NCBI RefSeq assembly: GCF_000143415.4
Contig: NW_003314330.1
Coordinates: 248,001-312,000 of the forward strand
Direction: 5' to 3'
From: Selaginella moellendorffii
Lineage: Eukaryota > Streptophyta > Lycopodiopsida > Selaginellales > Selaginellaceae
Length of the DNA stretch: 64,000 nt
Part shown: positions 1 to 10,034 of the stretch, in pieces
How the letters are laid out: every line of letters begins with the position of its first letter
How positions within the stretch are numbered: position 1 is the first letter of the stretch
The notes under the pieces: model-generated
Database searches by the model: none
The model's input: only the letters and a program-made list of their open reading frames with translations
Told to the model about the DNA's origin: nothing
Translations under genes and position numbers: made by a program

Positions 1-172
1 TCCGCATCTCCATAATCTGCTCAACCGGATGGGTTCTTCGACCACTGAACATGAGCGTGGACGTATTAGAGAAGAGATGGCATTACTATTGGGCTTAAAT
101 CATGATAGTGTGGAGAGTGATGAAATTCCAAGATTATTGTATAGGCGTTGGAGGCAAAAAATAACAGTCTGA
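1..172 (+). CDS. 3' end of an unidentified protein-coding gene
   Basis: An open frame enters from the left edge and ends at TGA 170-172. About 56 residues are visible; they are charged and Arg-rich, including EHERGRIREEMALLLGLN, and end LYRRWRQKITV. No domain is recognisable in this short tail and the start lies outside the window. It could be the last exon of a gene or of a transposable-element protein, which would fit the repeat-rich surroundings. Only the open frame and plausible composition support it. Confidence 0.3.
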   Translation, partial: PHLHNLLNRMGSSTTEHERGRIREEMALLLGLNHDSVESDEIPRLLYRRWRQKITV

Positions 173-568
173 GATGGCATGTATTTATTTAAAAATGTAA
201 CTTATTATGGCATGGGGTTCCATGCCATTGTATTAATATTAAAAGACAATTCTTTGAGAGGATTTGCATTATACTAGAAGTGTTACAACATGTTATTGGA
301 AGTCTACGAAGTTGTTTTATTAATAAGGGGAAAGTAAAGATTGAATGGGGACTTGGGCTCCACCTAGACTCGGAGCAACTGAGCCAATATTAAAAGGATG
401 GAAAGAAATTGGACGACGATGACAAGGAGAAGAGAGAGGTGAAGCAGTGGCAGGGGGAGGAGAAGTGATTGAGTAGACATTTCCTTGTTTAAAATAAAAT
501 GGCATGTGCCTCAATGCAGTTGAATTTTGTTATATTTATATACTATATAAAGGTTTGGAAACTTTATT
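173..568. other. Intergenic AT-rich stretch
   Basis: No convincing coding signal. It has a short perfect palindrome at 209-226 (GGCATGGGGTTCCATGCC) and a purine-rich patch near 400-470. It is the 3' flank of the decayed ParB-like gene to its right. Confidence 0.5.
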
Positions 569-2134
569 TTACAAGTGGGATAATGACAATTCCCACTTTA
601 ACGAAATAGAGCTTTCTAGCAACCACCCTTCTTTGATCCCTTTCAATAACGTGTTGATGTAGGTGTTGAAAGACATGAATGTGCCATCTGGATCGTCACC
701 AATGTGTGGTGCCAAAAACTTCTCACCTTCACTTATAGTTTGCGTGATGTAGACAGCCCTTCTTATCATGTTCTCAAATAGTTCTGGCAATCCTTTCTTT
801 CTGTTCATTAACCAAACATTGAGGAACTCCAAAGTCTTTATCTATTGCTTATATGGAAGCTTTAATATTGCGATATTGTAAATCATGTCATCTGGAGTTT
901 TGTTCACTATAAAAGTAACATATGCATAATTGAGAAAAATGAAGTGTGATAAGAAACTTACTTTCATGAAAAGAAATTTCAGCTATAGTCTCTAGCCACT
1001 CCTTCGGCCTGCGATTGTCTGCAATGCATACTAGTTTCTTCAACTTTGAGGACTTTGCATGTTGAATTTTGTGCTCAATTTGTACGAACTCAATTAAGAC
1101 CTCTTCCTGACTCTTCTCCGGATATGCAAGTTCATAAGCGTCTTGCTTGACCTTCACCAAAGGCTAAAAACCAAAACATTTAAAAGAGGCTTTTATAAAA
1201 TAAAAGGGAAAGATGTACTTTACACCATACAGCGAGCATAAAATTGATTGGGTTGTTGAACCAAGTTGTACTGTCATTTTGAGTGCGTGAGTGCCAAACA
1301 AGTGTTGCAAGATCATCACCATAATGTTGGCGAATGTCATCCTCACTAAAGTTTGCCAAAAATTGAAGTTGCTCGATGTCATGGACAAGGTTTTGTTTTT
1401 GAACAATGAACTGCCTAAGCATATATTTAAACACAACAAAATAAGTTAGTGGAGTTAGAGGTAAAACTATAAAACTTACGCACTGATCTTTTGGTAGGCC
1501 AAGATAAGTTTGTTGACATCCAAAGGTCCCCTCACGTAGACATGGCCGACTGGAATGTTGATATGGTAGATGGGATCATTGCGAAAATGATCGTCGATAC
1601 ACTTCATCCAAGCTCCATATCGGTGGTTACCGTCAATAATTTAGAACATTGTCCCCGCAAGCTGTTGAGTCTCAGGATGTCTGATAATCATGTCATCAAA
1701 TTCTAGGGACTTCCTCCTCCAAATAAGATCCCAGCTATTCACAATCTCGGGTGTGACAGTAATGATCTCCATTGTTCCTAGCTTGCAAAAATAGACTAGA
1801 AACATACCGATATTTGTTGCAAGGCCATTTTGTTTGAACAAACTATATATATCCAGGTTGACATACTTGGATGCTGTGTGGACAAGGTTCGTCTGCTGCA
1901 AACGGCAAAAGGGGATTTCTCTGATCAAGTCACAAGAGCCTGGCCACTTGAGCGCCTTAAGTGTTTAGTGAACTGCTTTTTCCTTTATCCGCATAACAGT
2001 CTCTTAAAAGTGCTTGTCCACCACGTTGTCAGGAAGGTCTATAACTCTTTTCAGCTCCAGGCTATTCCTCAGATTTTCTATCATGAACACCACTAGATTG
2101 CCCAACTTCAGGGATTTGCGCTGATGGTGGGCCA

Positions 2135-2400
2135 GTGAGGAGTAAAGGAGGAGGTGGTAGTGGTGATGGTGGGGGTGGTGGTGGTGGCGGTGGCGGTGGG
2201 GGCAGAGGCAATAGTGGTAGTGGTGGTGGCAATGGTGGTGGTGGCGGTGGCGATAGCGGTGGTGGAGGTGGTGATGGAGGTGGTGGAGGTGGCGATGGCG
2301 GTGGTGGAGGTGGTGATGGCGGAGGTGATGGTGGTGGAGGCAATGAGTCTCTAAGTAAATGTGTCTCTGTTATGCCAATGGACATGTCAATCGTGATGTT
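2135..2400. repeat. GGT/GGC (CCA/CCT) trinucleotide microsatellite
   Basis: A long imperfect run of GGT, GGC and GGA triplets on the plus strand, encoding the polyproline tract of the minus-strand ParB-like gene. Because any frame through the tract is open, it cannot tell which frame joined exon 2 to the downstream domain, and slippage here could explain the frame change. Confidence 0.8.
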
Positions 2401-2585
2401 GTCGTTAGTGCCAAATTGAACTTCTCGTGTCTTCTTGGCTCCAACAACCTTTTTATGTGTTACAATTTTCCTTTTCTGCAAGAGAAAAATTTTTTTTAGT
2501 CAAACTAAATAAAGAAAATAAGAAATTAAAATATTCAAAGAGAAAAAAAAAATCAAGTGGGCCTAGACTCCACCTTGGGCGGCCG

Positions 2586-2686
2586 AGGTTATTTGAATAA
2601 CCTCAGCCCCTCGGCCAGCAAAACTGCCCAAGGTGGGTGGCCCACGCTCGACCTCGAGCAGTTTAGCCACCTGAGGGGCCGAGGTT
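2586..2686. repeat. 96-bp hairpin satellite, left part (split by LTR element)
   Basis: One full 96-bp unit (2586-2681) plus the first 5 bp of the next unit, interrupted by the LTR retrotransposon. The array continues at 8226. Each unit contains two inverted arms (CCTCGGCCCCTCGG with CCGAGGGGCCGAGG, and AAACTGCCCGAGGT with its complement) and joins the next through a palindromic TTATTnnAATAA spacer. A partial degenerate unit lies at 2557-2585. Confidence 0.85.
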
Positions 2687-3046
2687 TGTCAAGACCCCCA
2701 ACAAGATCAAGACTAGAAAATGCTAAAGACAAAGAGAAAAGCTAGTGAAAACAAAGAAGAGGCCTTAGACTGGTGTTGATTCAGATTGTGGAGAAATGGA
2801 ATAAGGCTAACCTATATATACTATAGGTTGATGAAGCTCCACCACTCTTGGATCGAGGACGGCCTAAATACAGCTGAGGTCGAGGAGGCGCCACATCATC
2901 ATCAGGAATGTGGCTCGAGACTCAGGAATTGGGAAGTGTCTCGAGAGTCAGGAATAGGGAAGTGTCTCGAGAGTCAGGAATGTGGTTTGCAGGTCAGGAA
3001 TCCGGCGAGAGTCAGGAATGTGGCAAGAATTGGGGGATTCCTGACA
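2687..3046 (-). repeat. 3' LTR of the chromovirus
   Basis: 360 bp, TGTCA...TGACA. It differs from the 5' LTR by four C/T transitions. Short internal repeats of the GAGTCAGGAAT type lie at 2910-3015. Confidence 0.95.
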
Positions 3047-3062
3047 GCACCCCCTCCTCAAG
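3047..3062 (-). promoter_or_regulatory. Polypurine tract of the chromovirus
   Basis: In sense direction the bases before the 3' LTR read TTGAGGAGGGGGTGC, a purine-rich run in the position expected for plus-strand DNA priming. Confidence 0.7.
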
Positions 3063-6000
3063 AACGAGTGGAACGAGGATGTGAACAAGAACGAAGAGGA
3101 GGATGAGATGAGCGGCGAGGGATGGGAGATGGAGAAAAAGAATGAGGACTGGGACGAGAAGGATAGCAGCGGTGGAAGTCCTGAACAAGGTCAGGAGAAT
3201 GAATCAGGTTGTCCGCAAGTTCCCAAGTGCGTTCCTCAGGTCCGTAACCCTTCCAGTCCACCAGATAGTAGAGTTTAGACCGTGAAATCTTGGAATCAAG
3301 GATGTCCTGAACTTCGTACTCAGACCCATCCTCGAGCTGCACTGGTGGAGGCGGAGGAATGACCCGATTTGGAATAGGACTGGGAATATAAGGCTCAAGG
3401 AGAGAGGAGTGAAAAATGGGGTGAATTTGATATGAGGAGGGAAGTGCAAGGCGATAAGTGACAGGATTAATGATGGCAGTGATAGGGAAAGGACCAAGGC
3501 GTTTGAAATCGAGTTTTGGACAGGGCCTGGTGGTGGAGATATTTCGCCTGAGGAGCCAGACTTTATCCCCGATATTGTAAGGGGGACAATCCTGACAATG
3601 GACATTGGCAAATGTTTTATGAGATTCCTAAGCACGATGGAGGTGGAAGGAGATGGAGTTGTGGATTTCCTGGAGGATGGAGATAAATGCCTCAGAGCGG
3701 GGATTTGAACGAGAGGATTCAGATGGAGAAGGAAGTGAGAGATTGAATCGGGGATTTCAGCCAGAGTTCGCAAAGAAGGGGGAAACTCGAAGAGAGGAGT
3801 GAACAGAGTTGTTATAGGAGAACTCAGCAAGGGGAAGGATATCGAACCAGTTATCCTGATGATAGTTGATGAAGCACCTCAAGAATTGTTCCAACGTCTG
3901 AATCGTTCGCTCGGATTGCCCATCAGTTTGAGGATGATATGCCGAAGAGAGGTTGGCCTTCACTCCAAGCAGCTGCAAAAACCGTTGCCAGAAATGAGAG
4001 ATGAACTAAGGCCCCCGATCCGAAACCACATCTGTAGGAATCCCATGAAGTTGGAAAATTTCCCTGAATACCAGTTTTGCCATGTCCTCGCCCGAAAACT
4101 CCTTGGTACATGGCAAGAAGTGCGCCATCTTTGTGAAGCGATCCACCACGACTAAAATGCTGTTGAAGCCTCCAGAACTCGGAAGATCACTCAAGAAATC
4201 CATGGAGATGGATTCCCAAGGACCTGAAGGGACCGGAAGGGAACGAAGCAAACCTGAAGGAAGGTGGCGAGGTACCTTATTCCGGGCACAAGTGTCACAG
4301 GAGGTAACAAAAGCTTTGATGTAGTCGTCCATGTGAGGCCACCAAAAGTCCCGTGCAACTAGCTCATAGGTTTTCGCAATGCCGAAGTGACCAGCAGTCG
4401 GGCTATCGTGGCACGCCATCAGGACCAACCTTCGAGCATCACCTTCAGGAACGTAAAGCTGCTCCCCACGGTACAATAAGCCATCTAAGAACTCGAACTC
4501 GTCAAATCGCCGGCAGTCGGGAGTCACTGGGTGTCCAGCCTGAAGATGAGGGAAAATGTCGCTAGCGAGATCATTGGATTGAAGATCGTTTCTAATTGCA
4601 TCCATCAAGGAGGAGTCCTGAGGGGCCAGGGAAATTGCCATAACTTGAAGCCGATCAGGACCGAGGATAACTTGATCCTGTTGATCGAAGGCAGGATTAC
4701 CAGGCCTGAGACTAAGATAGGAGCGCCTTGAAAGAGCATCAGGAAGGCCTTGAAACTTTCCAGGTCTGTACTTGATAACAAAGTCAAACCGACTCAGGAA
4801 TTGTGCCCACCTTGCTTGACGACGGCTTAAAACTCGGGAAGTGGCAAAGTACTCGAGATTTTTGTGATCCGTCCAGACTGTTGTTTGATGGCTCGCCCCC
4901 TCCAAGAAACGGCGCCACTCTCCAAAGGAATCCACGATGGCAAGGAGCTCCTTGTCGTGAATTTCGTAATTGATCTCCGCAGGCTGGAATTTCCGAGAAT
5001 GGAAAGCGACCGGATGAAGTTCGTGATCCGCTCCGAGTTGAGACAGCACAGCACCAATGGCAAAGTCGGAGGCGTCAACCTCGATGAAGAAAGGTTGTGA
5101 GGAATCAGCATGGATCAAGACAGGAGCAGAACTGAAGGCCGCCTTGAGTGTGTCGAAGGCCTGCTGGGCAGCAACAGACCAAGAGAAGGGAACATCCTTG
5201 CGAGTGAGATGTGTGAGAGGAAGGACAATGTTAGAGTAGTGATCAATGAATTTGCGGTAGAAGTTGGCGAAGCCAAGGAAAACCTGAACGTCCGACATTG
5301 ATTGTGAAGGCTCCCATTCGAGAATAGTCTTGACTTTAGCAGGATCCATCATGATACCCTCAGGAGTGACAATGTACCCAAGGAACTCCACAGACTGCTG
5401 ATCAAAGGAACATTTCTCAAGCTTCGCGTATAGGCCGTGTTCTCGCAGCTTCGCTAGCACCTTGCGAACATGTTCGTCATGCTCCTCCTAATTTTTTGAG
5501 TAGATGAGGATGTCATCGAGGTAGACGATCACCATCTGATCAAGAAACTCCCGAAAAACGTCGTTCGCCATGTGTTGGAAAACCGCTGGAGCATTTGTCA
5601 AGCCAAATGGCATGACAGTGTACTCGAAGTGGCCATAGCAGGTTCGGAACGCAGTCTTCCATTCATCACCAGGCCGGATCCGGATCAGGTTGTATGCTCC
5701 ACGGAGGTCAATCTTGGTGAAGAAGCGGGCACCGCCGAGGCGTTCCAACAGGTCCGAGATCAGGGGCAGCGGATAACGGTTCCGAACAGTCACCTTGTTC
5801 AAACCTCGGTAGTCGATGACTAGCCGCAAGCTCCCATCCTTCTTCTTGACAAAGAAGACAGGCGCTCCAGCCGGGGACTGCGAATGCTGAATGTAGCCCG
5901 AGGCAAGGTTCTCATCCACGTACTCTTTGAGGGCCTTAAGCTCGGACGGGGATAACCCGTAGATAGGCCCCCACGGAGGTGACGCTCCTTCCTGTAAATC

Positions 6001-6822
6001 AATGGGACAATCATAAGGCCGATGAACAGGAAGTACACTAGCTTTTTTCTTGTCAAACACATCCCCAAAATCATGATACTTCTCAGGAAGACTGACAGGA
6101 GAAACATGCAAAGCAAAAAGAAAAAGAGGTTCTTCATGAAGGAGTTCTTTCATAGTGATTGTGGAGATAGGAGGAGGGGTACGACTAAATGGAATGATGA
6201 GACGAGGATACTGTCCAGTGTAAGATGGAAGAGAGGAAAAAGAAGAGGATGAAAACTTCGTAGAGTCAGGAACAAAACCCCGACTTGAGTTTAGGGAACT
6301 TTTCCTGATTTGGACTCGATGAACACCAAGGGAAGCCGTGGGAGATGGTGATGTGGGAGAGATGAGCTGTAAGTCCTTCCAACAAATCTGAGGCTGATGT
6401 AGTTGGAACCAAGGAAGACCGAGCACCACAGAGGAGGACTTGCTGTTGATGATGTTGAAGGCGATATCGGTGACGGTGGACCCGATGTGTACTTGAACGG
6501 GCAATGTTTCCCTAAGTCCAGAAGATGGAGACACAAAATGCCCACCGATGCCTTCAACCCTTAGATCCCGTATGGTAGGAGAAAGAGGAACGTGATGTCG
6601 GGCAGCAAAGTCCGTGTCCATGAAGCAGGAAGTTGCACCCAAGTCCAGTAGCGCCAAAGCCTTGAGTCCTGATTGTCTGGTGAAAGAAAGGAGACATGGG
6701 ACGCGGAAGTTGCGGGAATTGGTGGTGGCTTTGATGAAAGGTGGTGAGGAGCTTGATAAGGAAGAAAAGTGATTTTTATTTGGGGAGTCCAAACAGACAG
6801 CTCCTACTCTGTTTGGACAGGG
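3058..6822 (-). pseudogene. pol: Chromovirus pol: PR-RT-RH-IN-chromodomain, four internal stops
   Basis: One frame carries all pol domains. The protease motif reads [10 protein letters not shown], where the family has DSG; the active-site Ser codon has become Leu (6640-6642). RT shows [11 protein letters not shown], the FGLTNAP motif and the catalytic YLDD box. RNase H has VDASDFAIGAVL. Integrase begins with an HHCC-type region (CDTCARNK) and has MDFLSDLP and VVVDRFTKMAHF. A C-terminal chromodomain (KLYYLVDWKGYGPEERTWE) ends at TGA 3058-3060. Premature stops: TAG 5488-5490 just after the RT YLDD region, TAG 4006-4008 in integrase (DRGP*F, where Gln is normal), TGA 3757-3759 and TAG 3628-3630. 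Confidence 0.9.
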
Positions 6823-7775
6823 TCATTTCCCGACTGCAACAGAGGTGGACTTTGAGGTAGAGTGAACTCGAGCAATCGGGGAGGCTTCCTGGGACACACA
6901 GCTGCTTTGTGATTAGGATCAGCACAGTAGAGGCAAAGATTATGAGATATTCGACATTGCCTCTCAGCAGGACTCAACTTCCCTCTAATGAGTCGGGGAG
7001 TACCAGAAATATCCATCGGGACCGGAGCAGTAGGTTCAGGACTATGCCCCGAAGACTCAAGCTAGGATTCCTGAGTCTGGGACGGAAAAACAGCGGCGCG
7101 GCGACTTTCCTGACGACGTTCAAAGAGACGATTGTCACATCGAACAGCTTTGTTGATGGCGTCCGATAGGTCCTTGGGATCCTCCATGGTGAGCAACAAA
7201 TCCTTGACACCGTTGTTGAGGCCGAAACGAAATTGGTCAATCAGGGCCCGCTCATCCCACTGAGTGTCCAAGGCAAGGAGTTGGAACTCTGCAGCGTAGA
7301 TCGAGGCAGGACGAGACCCCTGAGAGAGACGTCTCATCTTTGTGGTAGCAGCCCGAACCCGATCCGTCTCGCCAAAACATGCTTCGAGCTTCTCTTTGAA
7401 CAATTGAAGATCCATCAGCTCCGGAACCACGACCCCTTTCATGCTCTTCTCCAGAAGAGGAGAAAACCATGACAAAGCTGCACCCTCGAGCAACATCCCA
7501 ATCGCGCCGATTTGAGACTCGGGAGTGGGGTACCGCCGATGTTGAAGTGCAAAGATCAGCTCCATTTGGTTCAAAAATCCACGAAGCTCCGAACGCTTGC
7601 CTGAAAATTTCACCGGGAAACTCACCTTCGGTTTAGGAACTTTGCTGGATCCTTGAGCCGAAAGTGAAGCAAGCTCCTGCTGCATGCGAAGAAGGGTCGC
7701 CTTCAGCTCGGTATTCTCAGACTGGATTTTTGCAAGGACTTCGGCAAAGAAATCAAGATGGCTTGGAGACTCCAT
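6804..7775 (-). pseudogene. gag: Chromovirus gag (one internal stop)
   Basis: Starts at ATG 7775 (MESPSHLDFF). An N-terminal coiled-coil-like stretch is followed by the retrotransposon gag domain and, after an internal TAG at 7062-7064, a zinc knuckle CX2CX4HX4C (CLYCADPNHKAAVC). The gag frame ends at TAG 6804-6806. Pol lies in the -1 frame relative to gag, with a short overlap, so a -1 ribosomal frameshift may have been used to make Gag-Pol; no canonical slippery heptamer is evident. The product would form the virus-like particle. The TAG at 7062 separates the capsid domain from the zinc knuckle, so this copy is broken. Confidence 0.85.
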
Positions 7776-7848
7776 TGGCAAGAAGAAAGAAAAGAAAGGG
7801 GGAAAAAACAATCAAATAATCAAAACGAGCTAAAAGAAAAGCAAAAAG

Positions 7849-7863
7849 CACAATCTGAATCAA
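7849..7863 (-). promoter_or_regulatory. Putative self-primer binding site
   Basis: In sense orientation this reads TTGATTCAGATTGTG, two bases after the 5' LTR. It is not the usual initiator tRNA-Met complement (TGGTATCAGAGC type). It is the exact complement of CACAATCTGAATCAA at 7969-7955, where the transcript should start. That is the arrangement known for Tf1/sushi-type self-priming elements; that it works this way here is inference. Confidence 0.6.
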
Positions 7864-7865
7864 AC

Positions 7866-8225
7866 TGTCAAGACCCCCAACAAGATCAAGACTAGAAAAT
7901 GCTAAAGACAAAGAGAAAAGCTAGTGAAAACAAAGAAGAGGCCTTAGACTGGTGTTGATTCAGATTGTGGAGAAATGGAACAAGGCTAACCTATATATAC
8001 TATAGGTTGATGAAGCTCCACCACTCTTGGATCGAGGACGGCCTAAATACAGCTGAGGTCGAGGAGGCGCCACATCATCATCAGGAATGTGGCTCGAGAC
8101 TCAGGAATCGGGAAGTGTCTCGAGAGTCAGGAATAGGGAAGTGTCTCGAGAGTCAGGAATGTGGTCTGCAGGTCAGGAATCCGGCGAGAGTTAGGAATGT
8201 GGCAAGAATTGGGGGATTCCTGACA
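7866..8225 (-). repeat. 5' LTR of the chromovirus
   Basis: 360 bp, nearly identical to the 3' LTR. In the sense (minus) direction it carries a TATA box, TATATATA at 7999-7992. A predicted transcript start 30 nt downstream at about 7969 gives U3 of about 256 nt and R-U5 of about 104 nt. Confidence 0.95.
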
Positions 8226-8570
8226 AGGTTATTGGAATAACCTCGGCCCCTTGGCCAGCAAAACTGCCCGAGATGGGCGGCCCGCGCTCGACCTTGGGCA
8301 GTTTGGCCACCCGAGGGGCCGAGGTTATTCCAATAACCTCGGCCGCTCGGCTAGCAAAACTGCCTGAGGTGGCTGGCCCGCACTCGACCTCGGGCAGTTT
8401 GGCCACCCCAAGGGCCGAGGTTATTTAAATAACCTCGGCCACTCGGCCAACAAAATTGCCCGAGGTGGCTGGCTTACACTCGACCTCGAGCAGTTTGGCC
8501 ACCCCAGGGGCCGAGGTTATTCAAATAACCTCGGCCCCTCAGCCAGCAAAATTGCCTAAGGTGGCCGGCC
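8226..8570. repeat. 96-bp hairpin satellite, right part
   Basis: Units start at 8226, 8322, 8418 and 8514 (last one partial), a constant 96-bp period. The first 5 bp (AGGTT) duplicate 2682-2686 and are the target-site duplication of the inserted element. The units differ mainly by C/T and G/A changes. The array lies in intron 1 of the ParB-like gene. Confidence 0.9.
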
Positions 8571-8696
8571 CTAAAGAAGCAATCAACAAAGAAGCAAGAA
8601 AAAAAAAATGAAAGTGGAAGCAATCAAATCAAAACTCACCTTTAGTGGCATTTTTCCTTCCCGATTTCTTGATTGTGCTAGATTTCTTGTGTGCTG

Positions 8697-8905
8697 AATC
8701 TCTCCCGCTCGCGCGCTCAATCTTTCCCACTCGCACACTCAATCTCTCCCGCTCACGCGCTCAATCTCTCCATCTCTTGTGCGCTTAATCTCTCCATCTC
8801 TTGCACGCTCAATCGCTCGATCTTCTTCGCGCTCAATCCCTCGATCTCCTTCGCGCTCAATCCCTCAATCTCCTTCGCGATCTATCTCTTGATCTCTCAC
8901 GCACT
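8697..8905. repeat. CT-rich minisatellite, 22-24-bp units
   Basis: About nine tandem units of the type ATCTCTCCCGCTCGCGCGCTCA; the first three are 22 nt and later ones 24 nt. It lies just upstream of the ParB-like gene's ATG, so it would be GA-rich 5' UTR or promoter sequence. The open plus-strand frame across it is a by-product of the repeat. Confidence 0.75.
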
Positions 8906-8949
8906 CCACTCACGGTGCGAACAGTAACCTAATCTTGGCGGCTACCTTA

Positions 8950-8982
8950 ACCCTAATCCTAACTGCTGCCCTAACCCTAACC
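8950..8982 (-). promoter_or_regulatory. Telo-box cluster (CCCTAA motifs) in promoter region
   Basis: Four CCCTAA/TCCTAA-type motifs (TTAACCCTAATCCTAAC and CCCTAACCCTAACC). Telo-box motifs are common in plant promoters. The position, about 300 bp upstream of the ParB-like ATG, suits that role. The motifs are too few and too irregular to call an interstitial telomere. Confidence 0.4.
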
Positions 8983-8985
8983 AAT

Positions 8986-10034
8986 CTCTCATCCTGGCCG
9001 TTCATTCCGAATAACCTAAATCTCAACGATCACCATATCTTTGATCTTATTTTATCTTATCATTATTATTATATGTAAATTATGCTTATTTATTTTGTAT
9101 ATTTTAATGATGATATAACTAGCACCTATCAATATTTTTGTTATTAGAGATATGATATTATATTTTACAAATTATCTAGAAAGGATGCATTCTCATCAAT
9201 ATTTTGTACATATTTTGGAATCGTTACAAGAACTTTAAAGAGTATAAATAAGGCATGTTAAAATATGTTGTACTATATCCATCTATGAATGGATGAATCC
9301 TTATCCAGAAATTTATTTTGTTTTGTATTAGATCCTAAACAATAGGCACGTGCTTTAAATGTCATTGAGCAGTGTTCACAATTATGGATAAAACTTGAGT
9401 TGTACTACGAATCAAATCTGTCAGTGAAGAATAAAATTTGACAAGATTTATTATCAAGATTTATTATCATCTACCACTTAAAATTTGACTTGACATATCA
9501 CACGTACTGATAGTCAAATTGGATTTCTTTTTTTGACATGCTATAGCAAAATGTTATTACTGGTATCATTATTAACTATCAAACTTCACGTGTTGAAAAT
9601 CCTTCCTTAGATCTATATGTATACATGCATCAGACATCATAATAGATGATAGTAATATTAATATTGTCATACTTGAACATGTTAAATTTGGTATAAAATT
9701 TAAATTCATTTTGTACATTGTCTTCTTATTACTCTATTTAAATTTCAATTATGTTTCACTATGGATTTTTACAAATAGCATAAAGAGAGAGAACTCAAAA
9801 ACCTATTGAGAAGGATGGAGAGGTTTCTTCTTCATTTTCAAAATCACCCACCTTTTTCATTCTCTCAGAGTATTGTTTTTGAAAGTTTTTTATGTCGGCG
9901 TTTTGATCTTCGTCTTGGCTCTATTTCTTTAGAGGTTGTGATTCGCAACGACATTGGTATAGTTGCATACTCAGAGTTTCTTCTTTTTTGGTGTGGGCAA
10001 GGGTGAACAACAATAGGATTTACAAAATTCCAAA
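8986..10034. other. Intergenic region between two divergent decayed genes
   Basis: AT-rich, with no supported gene. A short open stretch at 9806-10006 may be 5' leader or first-exon remnant of the SWIM-type gene to the right, but its frame does not join directly and there is no clear splice site. If the two divergent genes belong to one transposon, this is their shared promoter region. Confidence 0.35.

Larger units (their letters stand above)
2687..8225 (-). mobile_element. Ty3/gypsy chromovirus (LTR retrotransposon), full length
   Basis: A 5539-bp element transcribed leftward. Its 360-bp LTRs begin TGTCA and end TGACA, and it is flanked by a 5-bp direct repeat AGGTT (2682-2686 and 8226-8230). 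Order in the sense direction: 5' LTR (8225-7866), primer-binding region, gag with zinc knuckle, protease, reverse transcriptase, RNase H, integrase, chromodomain, polypurine tract, 3' LTR (3046-2687). This order with a C-terminal chromodomain defines a chromovirus. The LTRs differ at 4 of 360 positions, so insertion is fairly recent. Five premature stops make this copy non-autonomous. The primer-binding site looks self-primed rather than tRNA-primed (see findings). Confidence 0.95.
569..8651 (-). pseudogene. Decayed multi-exon gene with NLS, Pro-rich tract and ParB-like motif
   Basis: Exons read leftward. Exon 1 is four codons (8651-8640, MPLK) with donor GTGAGT. Intron 1 runs to an acceptor at 2482; exon 2 continues KRKIVTHKKVVGAKK, so the splice creates a strong nuclear localisation signal (PLKKRK). 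A polyproline tract (about 2400-2150) is followed by a conserved-looking domain. At about 1635-1600 it reads IIDGNHRYGAWMKC, matching the (I/V)DGNHR motif of ParB/sulfiredoxin-fold proteins, followed by an 'IPV' strand as in that fold. Later exons (1428-1218, about 1160-960, about 905-569) have clean GT-AG borders but are not recognised. Internal stops: TAA 2004-2006, TAA 1965-1967, TAA 1641-1643, TAG 842-844. The frame also changes across the CCN microsatellite. The stops and frame change make it a pseudogene; the ParB assignment is a motif call only. Confidence 0.55.

Noticed and set aside
2135..2419. Glycine- and serine-rich protein on the plus strand
   Set aside because: It is the complement of the polyproline microsatellite in the minus-strand gene; any frame through GGN repeats is open.
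2786..3106. Protein encoded within the LTRs (also at 7965-8240)
   Set aside because: The same open frame occurs in both LTRs, is antisense to the element, and has no recognisable content.
3204..3830. Separate 208-aa protein inside the retrotransposon
   Set aside because: It lies in another frame of the integrase C-terminal region; the true frame carries the chromodomain.
8691..8927. Repetitive Leu/Ser protein (NLSISCAL-type repeats)
   Set aside because: Produced by the 22-24-bp minisatellite upstream of the ParB-like gene; no other evidence of coding.
8950..8982. Interstitial telomere or chromosome end
   Set aside because: Only four short irregular CCCTAA-type units; a telo-box promoter cluster is the simpler reading.
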